A stretch of DNA of 64,000 bases. It comes from Rhodospirillales bacterium. GTDB taxonomy: Bacteria; Pseudomonadota; Alphaproteobacteria; Kiloniellales; JACOMY01. Positions 57,134-64,000 of this stretch are shown piece by piece (the stretch's first letter is position 1; every line of letters starts with the position of its first letter). The stretch spans positions 1-64,000 of the forward strand of contig JACOMY010000024.1 of NCBI GenBank assembly GCA_014324045.1, in the 5' to 3' direction. The notes beneath the pieces were generated by a model. That model saw only the letters and a program-made list of their open reading frames with translations. It was not told the origin of the DNA and ran no database searches. The translations under genes were made by a program, and so were the position numbers.

Positions 57134-58243
57134 ATGAAATACAAAAAGCTCCAACGTGCGGCCGGACGGTGGCATTGGCGCGCCGGCTGTGTGGCTGTTG
57201 CGCTATCGTTCCCATGCCTCCAGCCCTCCATAGCGCAGCAGCTGACCCAGGTGATCGTCGAGCAGGTGCGCCTGGACGATTTTCAAGACCGGGTCGAGGC
57301 TCTGGGCACGCTCAAGGCCAACGAATCGGTAGAACTGACGGCCAAAGTCACCGACCGGGTTGTCGCCATCGACTTCGTAAGCGGGCAGGAGGTCAGAAAA
57401 GGCGACGTTCTGGTCCGGATGACCAACGACGAACAGAGCGCGCTCTTGGAGGAAGCGCGCTCCACTAGGGACGAAGCGAAAGAGCAGTACGACCGCGTGC
57501 GGCCGTTGGCTGAACGCGGCTACGCGACGGGTGCGCAACTGGACGAACGGCAGCGGGAGCACGAGACTGCCAAAGCACGCTATCTCGCTATGCAGATCCG
57601 TATGGACGATCGCCTGGTGATCGCGCCCTTCGACGGCGTGGTGGGGCTGCGCAATATCTCGGTCGGAGCCCTGGTTGGGCCGGGGACAGTCATCACCACC
57701 TTGAACGACCTCTCCAAAATGAAATTGGATTTCTCGGTGCCGGCAACCTTCTTGACCGCCCTGAGGCCGGGGCTGCCGCTGAAGGCGCGCTCCACGGCCT
57801 TAGGCGATAAGGTCTTCGAGGGCTTCGTCTCCTCCCTCGACAATCAGATCGATCCCATCACCCGCTCGATCAAGGTGCGTGCTTTAATCAATAATCCCGA
57901 GCGGCTGCTGAGACCTGGCCTGTCGATGAGTGTCGAACTGGAGAAAGATCCGCGCGAAACCCTGGTAATTTCGGAGGAGGCCTTGGTGCGCCGTGCCGGG
58001 CAGAGCTACGTCTTCGTCGTTGTCGCCGCGCCTGAGGGTGGCGAGATGGTGGAGCAGCGCCGGGTTCAGATCGGCAGCCGGCGCGCTGGCGAAGTGGAGG
58101 TCTTATCCGGTTTGGAGCAGGGCGACTTCGTCATCACGCACGGCACCATTAAGGTGCGCCCCGGACAGCGGGTGACCATTGCGGCCGAGCAGGCTTCCGA
58201 TGTCGAGGTTCGCGATATGATCCGCAAGAAACCTTCGACGTGA
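57134..58243 (+). CDS. RND efflux periplasmic adaptor (MFP) subunit
   Basis: 'ELTAKVTDRVVAIDFVSGQEVRKGDVLVRM', 'LVIAPFDGVVGLRNISVGALVGPGTVITTLNDLSKMKLDFSVP'. Confidence 0.93.
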   Translation: MKYKKLQRAAGRWHWRAGCVAVALSFPCLQPSIAQQLTQVIVEQVRLDDFQDRVEALGTLKANESVELTAKVTDRVVAIDFVSGQEVRKGDVLVRMTNDEQSALLEEARSTRDEAKEQYDRVRPLAERGYATGAQLDERQREHETAKARYLAMQIRMDDRLVIAPFDGVVGLRNISVGALVGPGTVITTLNDLSKMKLDFSVPATFLTALRPGLPLKARSTALGDKVFEGFVSSLDNQIDPITRSIKVRALINNPERLLRPGLSMSVELEKDPRETLVISEEALVRRAGQSYVFVVVAAPEGGEMVEQRRVQIGSRRAGEVEVLSGLEQGDFVITHGTIKVRPGQRVTIAAEQASDVEVRDMIRKKPST

Positions 58244-58270
58244 TCGGTCCCGGAATAGAAGGCTAGGGCC

Positions 58271-61200
58271 ATGTGGCTGTCGGATCTTTCAGTGACGCGA
58301 CCGGTCTTCTCTGCCGTTCTGGCCCTGCTGCTGATCGCCTTCGGTCTGGTTGCTTACGAGCGCTTGCCCTTACGCGAGTATCCGGATATCGACCCGCCGG
58401 TGGTCTCGGTCGAAGTGGCCTATCCCGGTGCCTCGGCCACGGTGGTCGAAAGCCGGATCACCGAACTGATCGAGGGTCGCATTGCCGGCATTGAGGGCAT
58501 CGAGTCGATCTCCTCGTCAAGTAGAGACGGGCGCTCGGACGTGGTGATCGAATTCAACGTCTCGCGCGATATCGATGCGGCAGCCAACGACGTGCGCGAC
58601 CGGGTATCCGGCATCCTCGACAATCTGCCGCCTGAAGCCGATCCGCCGGAGATTCAGAAGGTCGATTCCAACCAAGACGTCATCATGTGGCTAAACCTTA
58701 CCAACACGGAGATGACGGTTCCAGAACTCACCGACTATGCTAACCGCTATTTGGTTGACCGCTTCTCCATTCTCGACGGCGTGGCTCGGGCCCGGGTCGG
58801 CGGACAGCAAGGCTATGCCATGCGGATTTGGCTAGATCGGCAGGCGCTGGCGGCTAGGGGCCTGACCGCGAATGACGTAGAGATGGCGCTGAGGGCCGAG
58901 AACGTCGAGCTGCCGGCAGGCTCCATCGAATCCTATACAACTCAGTTCGGTGTGCGGATCGAACGCTCCTTCCGAACAGCGCAGGACTTTGCCAATCTCG
59001 TTCTGGCCCGCGGCGAAGACGGCTACCTGATCCGCTTGGGCGACGTGGGGGAGGTAGAATTGGGCACGGAAGAAGACCGGACCTTCTTCCGCGGCAACCG
59101 GGTGCCGATGGTGGGCATCGGCATCGTCAAGCAGTCGACCGCCAACACGGTAGAGGTGGCCCGGCTGGTGCACGACGAAGCTGTTCGACTGAACAGGGTT
59201 CTGCCCAGCGGCATGTCGATCGAACAAAGCTACGATACCTCGGTCTTCATCGAGAGCGCCATTGACGAGGTCTACAAGACCCTCTTCATCGCTATCGCCC
59301 TGGTGGTGCTGGTGATCTTCCTCTTTCTAGGCAGCTTCCGCGCCATGCTGGTGCCGGCGGTGACGGTGCCGGTCTCTTTGATCGCCACCTTCATCGTTCT
59401 TCTGATTTTAGGATTCTCCGTTAATCTTCTGACATTGCTGGCAATGGTCTTAGCGATTGGTATGGTCATCGACGATGCCGTCGTGGTGCTGGAGAATATT
59501 CACCGTCGCATCTTACAGTACGGCGAGTCGCCTCTGGTTGCCGCCTTCGAAGGCACCCGCGAGGTGGGCTTCGCAGTGATCGCCACCACCCTGGTGCTCA
59601 TCGCGGTCTTTGTGCCCATCGCCTTCCTGGAAGGCAACGTCGGGCGGCTCTTTTCCGAGTTCGCATTGACCATGGCGGCGGCGGTGGCCTTCTCCAGCCT
59701 GGTCGCGCTATCGCTTTCGCCCATGCTGGCTTCACAGTTGCTGGCACCGCGCGAGAAGGAGAGGGCGCTGGCACGAATCGTCGACCGGGTCTTCCAGGCG
59801 GTGCGGCGGATCTATGCGATAACTCTGGTCGCGGCCTTGCGTCTGCGCTGGCTGGTGGTTTTGATCTTTGTCTTTTCTGTCGCCGCCACGGCTTGGCTCT
59901 ACAAGCAAATCCCGAATGAGCACGCACCGAAGGAAGACCGCGGCGCTTTCTTCGTCCTGGTGAACGGTCCGGAGGGCGCGACCTATGCGTTCATGGAAGA
60001 CTACATGAACGAGATCGAGGCGCGTCTCATGCCGCTGGTCGAATCGGGGGAGATCACCCGCCTTTTGGTGCGGGCGCCACGCGCTTTCGGTACAATTGAG
60101 ACCTTCAACCACGGTATCGTTATCATCGTGCTGAACGATTGGGGCGAACGCCGCAGCGGTTGGGCCATCATGGGAGACATCCGGGCACGCCTCGCCGATC
60201 TGCCCGGCGTGGTAGCCTTCCCGGTAATGCGGCAGGGCTTCGGTCAGCGGGTGAAGAAGCCCGTTCAATTCGTGATCGGCGGCGGCGGCTGGGACGAACT
60301 CGTCGAGTGGCGTGACATCTTCTTGACGGCATTGGAGAAAGATAATCCCGGCTTGATAGGCATCGACTACGATTACAAGGAGACTAAGCCGCAGCTTAAG
60401 GTAGAGATTGACTACGACCGCGCGGCCGAGCTGGGAGTGACAGTCTCGGCCATCGGCCGCACCCTGGAGACCATGCTTGGCTCTCGACGGGTGACAACCT
60501 TCATCGATTCCGGCGAGGAGTACGATGTCATCCTGGAGGGCGATCGCTCGAACCAGAACACGGCCGACGACTTGACCAACATCCATGTGCGTTCGGACCG
60601 TAGCGGCGCCCTGATTCCGCTGTCCAATCTACTGACGGTGACCGAATCGGCGGCATCCAACTCGCTCGACCGCTACAACCGCATCCGCGCCATCACCATC
60701 GAGGCCAATCTGGCCGATGGCCTGGCCTTGGGCGATGCCCTCTCACATCTGGAAATGCTGGTGGACGCCAATCTGCCGGAAGAGGTCATCGTCGACTACA
60801 AGGGCCAGTCCCTGGAACTACGCCATTCCTCGGAATCTCTCCTCTTCGTCTTTGTGCTGGGAATCCTGGTGGTCTTCCTGGTGCTGGCAGCTCAGTTCGA
60901 GAGCTGGATCCACCCCTTGGTGATCATGCTGACCGTGCCGCTGGCGGTGGGCGGTGGGCTGCTGGGGATCTACTCGACCGGCGGGACCCTCAATCTCTAC
61001 AGCCAGATCGGTCTCATAATGCTGATCGGCTTGGCAGCCAAGAACGGCATCTTGATCGTAGAGTTTGCCAACCGACTGCGCGATGCAGGGCGGGCCTTCG
61101 ACGATGCCCTCTACGAGGCCGCGCTGACCCGTCTGCGCCCGATCATCATGACTTCCATCACCACGGCGGCGGGCGCGATTCCCTTGATCCTCTCTGGCGG

Positions 61201-61396
61201 TGCCGGGGCCGAGACGCGTTTCGTGATCGGTGTGGTGGTCTTGGCTGGCGTGCTGGTCTCTACCTTCCTCACTCTCTATGTCGTGCCTGTGGCCTATGGC
61301 CTCTTGGCACGGCGGACCGGGTCGCCCGGCGCGGTGCGGAGGCGTCTGGAGGCGGAACGCAGATCGTCGAGCCTGGGCAAGGAAGCAGCGGAGTAG
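58271..61396 (+). CDS. RND efflux permease (AcrB/MdtB-like)
   Basis: 'SDLSVTRPVFSAVLALLLIAFGLVAYERLPLREYPDIDPPVVSVEVAYPGASATVVESRITELIE' and full-length RND architecture. Confidence 0.96.
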   Translation: MWLSDLSVTRPVFSAVLALLLIAFGLVAYERLPLREYPDIDPPVVSVEVAYPGASATVVESRITELIEGRIAGIEGIESISSSSRDGRSDVVIEFNVSRDIDAAANDVRDRVSGILDNLPPEADPPEIQKVDSNQDVIMWLNLTNTEMTVPELTDYANRYLVDRFSILDGVARARVGGQQGYAMRIWLDRQALAARGLTANDVEMALRAENVELPAGSIESYTTQFGVRIERSFRTAQDFANLVLARGEDGYLIRLGDVGEVELGTEEDRTFFRGNRVPMVGIGIVKQSTANTVEVARLVHDEAVRLNRVLPSGMSIEQSYDTSVFIESAIDEVYKTLFIAIALVVLVIFLFLGSFRAMLVPAVTVPVSLIATFIVLLILGFSVNLLTLLAMVLAIGMVIDDAVVVLENIHRRILQYGESPLVAAFEGTREVGFAVIATTLVLIAVFVPIAFLEGNVGRLFSEFALTMAAAVAFSSLVALSLSPMLASQLLAPREKERALARIVDRVFQAVRRIYAITLVAALRLRWLVVLIFVFSVAATAWLYKQIPNEHAPKEDRGAFFVLVNGPEGATYAFMEDYMNEIEARLMPLVESGEITRLLVRAPRAFGTIETFNHGIVIIVLNDWGERRSGWAIMGDIRARLADLPGVVAFPVMRQGFGQRVKKPVQFVIGGGGWDELVEWRDIFLTALEKDNPGLIGIDYDYKETKPQLKVEIDYDRAAELGVTVSAIGRTLETMLGSRRVTTFIDSGEEYDVILEGDRSNQNTADDLTNIHVRSDRSGALIPLSNLLTVTESAASNSLDRYNRIRAITIEANLADGLALGDALSHLEMLVDANLPEEVIVDYKGQSLELRHSSESLLFVFVLGILVVFLVLAAQFESWIHPLVIMLTVPLAVGGGLLGIYSTGGTLNLYSQIGLIMLIGLAAKNGILIVEFANRLRDAGRAFDDALYEAALTRLRPIIMTSITTAAGAIPLILSGGAGAETRFVIGVVVLAGVLVSTFLTLYVVPVAYGLLARRTGSPGAVRRRLEAERRSSSLGKEAAE

Positions 61397-61639
61397 TGGT
61401 AATGGAGGGTAAAGCAAGATGGTCTTGTCTACTCCCTGGCAGCAGATCGGTGGGGCGCCGAAGGCTTCGCAACTGCCGTTTGCGCCGCTTGGAAGCCATC
61501 TGCCGCGATGGCGAAGCTGACCGCTCCCCGATCCTTCTGCTCCGCTATTCCCGGCTTCCGATCTGCCATCGCTTACCGCTTGTTGAACCGGAACCCTGCC
61601 CCGATGCAATTTCCGCTTCGGTCACAGAAAGAAGATCCC

Positions 61640-62851
61640 ATGTCTGTACGCAACACCTACCGCAGCGGCCCTGACGAGCGCGGCCACTTCGGCATCTTCG
61701 GCGGTCGTTTCGTTGCCGAGACGCTGATGCCCTTGATCCTCGCGGTCGAGGAGGCCTATGGGGCTGCCAAGCACGATTCGAGCTTCGCCGAGGAGATGCG
61801 GTGGCTGCAGGCCCACTACGTCGGCCGGCCGAGCCCGATCTACTTCGCCGAGCGGTTGACCGAGCACTTCGGCGGTGCCAAGCTTTACTTCAAGCGCGAC
61901 GAACTCAATCACACTGGCAGCCACAAGATCAACAACTGTCTGGGCCAGATCCTGCTTGCCAAGCGTATGGGCAAGACCCGCATCATCGCCGAGACCGGTG
62001 CCGGTCAGCACGGGGTTGCCGTTGCCACGGTCTGCGCTCGCTTCAATCTGCCCTGCGTGGTCTACATGGGCGAGACCGATGTTGCCCGCCAGGCGCCCAA
62101 CGTCTTCCGCATGAAGCTCTTGGGCGCCGAGGTTGTGCCGGTCACCGGCGGCACCGGCACGCTTAAGGACGCGATGAACGAGGCTCTGCGTGACTGGGTC
62201 GCCAACGTCGAGAGTACCTTTTACATCATTGGCACGGTGGCCGGGCCGCACCCCTATCCGGCTATGGTACGCGATTTCCAGTCGGTGATCGGCGCCGAGG
62301 TACGCGAGCAAATGCAAGCGCAGGAAGGCCGCCTGCCAGACTCGCTGGTCGCCTGCATCGGCGGCGGCTCTAACGCCATAGGCCTCTTCCATCCCTTCCT
62401 GGACGACGAGAGCGTGCGCATTATCGGTGTCGAGGCGGCCGGCCGCGGGATCGATAGCGGTGAGCATGCAGCCTCTCTCACCGGCGGCGAACCCGGCGTG
62501 TTGCATGGCAACCGCACCTACCTGCTCCAGGACGGGGACGGCCAGATCAAGGACGCCTACTCGATCTCCGCCGGCCTCGACTATCCGGGCATCGGCCCTG
62601 AACATTCCTGGCTCAAGGAGATCGGCCGAGTCGAGTATGTCTCGGTCACCGACAGGGAGGCGCTGGAGGCCTTTCAGCTCTGTACTGCCAAGGAAGGCAT
62701 CATCCCGGCATTGGAGCCGGCCCATGCCCTAGCGCATGTCGCCAACTTGGCACCCGGCCTGCCCAAGGACCACCTGATGGTCATGAATCTCTGCGGCCGC
62801 GGCGACAAGGATGTCTTCTCCGTCGCCGAGCATCTGGGAGTCTCGCTGTGA
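61640..62851 (+). CDS. trpB: tryptophan synthase beta chain
   Basis: '[52 protein letters not shown]'. Confidence 0.97.
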   Translation: MSVRNTYRSGPDERGHFGIFGGRFVAETLMPLILAVEEAYGAAKHDSSFAEEMRWLQAHYVGRPSPIYFAERLTEHFGGAKLYFKRDELNHTGSHKINNCLGQILLAKRMGKTRIIAETGAGQHGVAVATVCARFNLPCVVYMGETDVARQAPNVFRMKLLGAEVVPVTGGTGTLKDAMNEALRDWVANVESTFYIIGTVAGPHPYPAMVRDFQSVIGAEVREQMQAQEGRLPDSLVACIGGGSNAIGLFHPFLDDESVRIIGVEAAGRGIDSGEHAASLTGGEPGVLHGNRTYLLQDGDGQIKDAYSISAGLDYPGIGPEHSWLKEIGRVEYVSVTDREALEAFQLCTAKEGIIPALEPAHALAHVANLAPGLPKDHLMVMNLCGRGDKDVFSVAEHLGVSL

Positions 62852-63672
62852 GTGCCAAGAGCCGTCTGGAGCACCGCTTCGGTGCCTTGAAAGAGGCCGG
62901 TCGCGGCGGACTGTTTACCTTCGTGACTGCCGGCGATCCCGATCCCGAGACCTCGCTGGCGCTGGTCAAGGGCTTGCCGGCCGCCGGTGCCGATGTGATC
63001 GAACTGGGCATGCCCTTCTCCGATCCCATGGCCGATGGTCCGGCGATCCAGGCTTCCTCGCTGCGAGCGCTTAAGGCGGGCACAACCCTTGAGGGGACGC
63101 TCGACCTGGCAGCCGCCTTCCGTCAGGAGGACTCGGAGACGCCGATCATCCTCATGGGCTACTATAATCCCATCTACCGCATGGGCGTGGACCGGTTTCT
63201 GGAGCGGGCAGTTGCGGCTGGGGTGGACGGTCTCATCATCGTCGATCTGCCGCCGGAGGAGGACGAAGAGCTCTGCAAGCCCGCGATTGCGGCGGGGCTG
63301 CATTGGATTCGCTTGACGACCCCAACCACCGATGACGCGCGCCTGCCGGAGGTGCTGCGTAACGCCTCGGGTTTCATCTACTATGTCTCCATCATGGGAA
63401 TCACCGGCACCAAGTCGGCCAGCCGAGAGGCGGTCGCGGCGGCGGTGACCCGGCTGCAGCGGCACAGCGATCTGCCGGTGGCTGTGGGCTTCGGCATCAA
63501 GACGGCGGAGGACGTGACCGATACCGTAGCCGTTGCAGATGCTGCCGTCGTCGGCTCGGCCCTGGTAGAATGCATGCGCGCGAACCTGGACGAGACCGGC
63601 AAGGCCAAGCCGCAGCTTGTCGAAGAGGTGCTTGCCTTCGTCCGTGCACTAGCGCGCGGCACCCGTGGCTAG
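62848..63672 (+). CDS. trpA: tryptophan synthase alpha chain
   Basis: '[46 protein letters not shown]'. Confidence 0.97.
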   Translation: MSAKSRLEHRFGALKEAGRGGLFTFVTAGDPDPETSLALVKGLPAAGADVIELGMPFSDPMADGPAIQASSLRALKAGTTLEGTLDLAAAFRQEDSETPIILMGYYNPIYRMGVDRFLERAVAAGVDGLIIVDLPPEEDEELCKPAIAAGLHWIRLTTPTTDDARLPEVLRNASGFIYYVSIMGITGTKSASREAVAAAVTRLQRHSDLPVAVGFGIKTAEDVTDTVAVADAAVVGSALVECMRANLDETGKAKPQLVEEVLAFVRALARGTRG

Positions 63673-63760
63673 CGCCGGTATAGGTTGCTAGTGGGCCGCC
63701 ACCGCCTGGAGACTGGGCAAGCGGCCTAGGCTCCAAGTTCGGTTGCAAGGAACGGCGTCG

Positions 63761-64000
63761 ATGAACTGGATCACCAACTACGTCCGGCCCAAGATCCGGG
63801 CTTTGGTCGATAGGCAGGACGACAGCAACGAGACGCTGTGGGAGAAATGCGAAAACTGCGGCAGCATGATCTTCCATCGGGAGCTTACCGAAGCCCACCG
63901 TGTCTGCACCAGCTGCAACCATCATATGCGCCTCGGCGCCAGGGAGCGTTTGGCCCTCATCTTCGACGAGGGCTCGATGGTGATCCACCCGACCGGCGAC
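63761..64000 (+). CDS. accD: acetyl-CoA carboxylase beta subunit, truncated by window end
   Basis: 'LWEKCENCGSMIFHRELTEAHRVCTSCNHHMRLGARERL' zinc-ribbon. Confidence 0.95.
   Translation, partial: MNWITNYVRPKIRALVDRQDDSNETLWEKCENCGSMIFHRELTEAHRVCTSCNHHMRLGARERLALIFDEGSMVIHPTGD

Overview
Alphaproteobacterial-type chromosome segment. It is high GC, densely coded, and begins with an initiator tRNA-fMet. (1) 18-94: tRNA-fMet. (2) ~0.3-3.7 kb: a McrBC-type restriction pair next to the tRNA. (3) ~4-11.8 kb: a Liv-type ABC importer operon (with a fused permease-ATPase), an N-formylglutamate amidohydrolase and a gutted isochorismatase-like gene, divergent from an RpiR regulator and ornithine cyclodeaminase; a strong inverted repeat lies between them. 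(4) ~12-25.2 kb: an amine/polyamine catabolism and uptake region (flavin monooxygenase, RidA, DUF1028, LysR regulator, TMADH-family amine dehydrogenase, ArgE, PotABCD, acetylpolyamine-deacetylase-like protein). It contains a gutted aldehyde dehydrogenase and a frameshifted carbon-nitrogen hydrolase. (5) 25.6-48.1 kb: core-like genes (dusA, bcp, glnE, AsmA-like, tyrS, anmK, msbA, lpxK, lpxL, guaA) with several decayed genes, then an slcC/comC-like pair. (6) 48.2-57 kb: a nine-gene operon divergent from a MarR regulator, encoding a TRAP transporter plus aromatic-degradation-like enzymes. (7) 57-64 kb: an RND efflux pair, trpB, trpA and the start of accD. The best second-look items are: a repeated TTAGG-N5-GCTAA motif at three promoters of the amine cluster; the amine dehydrogenase's apparently histamine-dehydrogenase-like active site; the nine-gene MarR/TRAP aromatic operon with no canonical ring-cleavage dioxygenase and an atypical MBL protein; and a recurring pattern of genes that keep both ends but have lost their middles. 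All calls come from reading the sequence and remembered family motifs; no searches were run.
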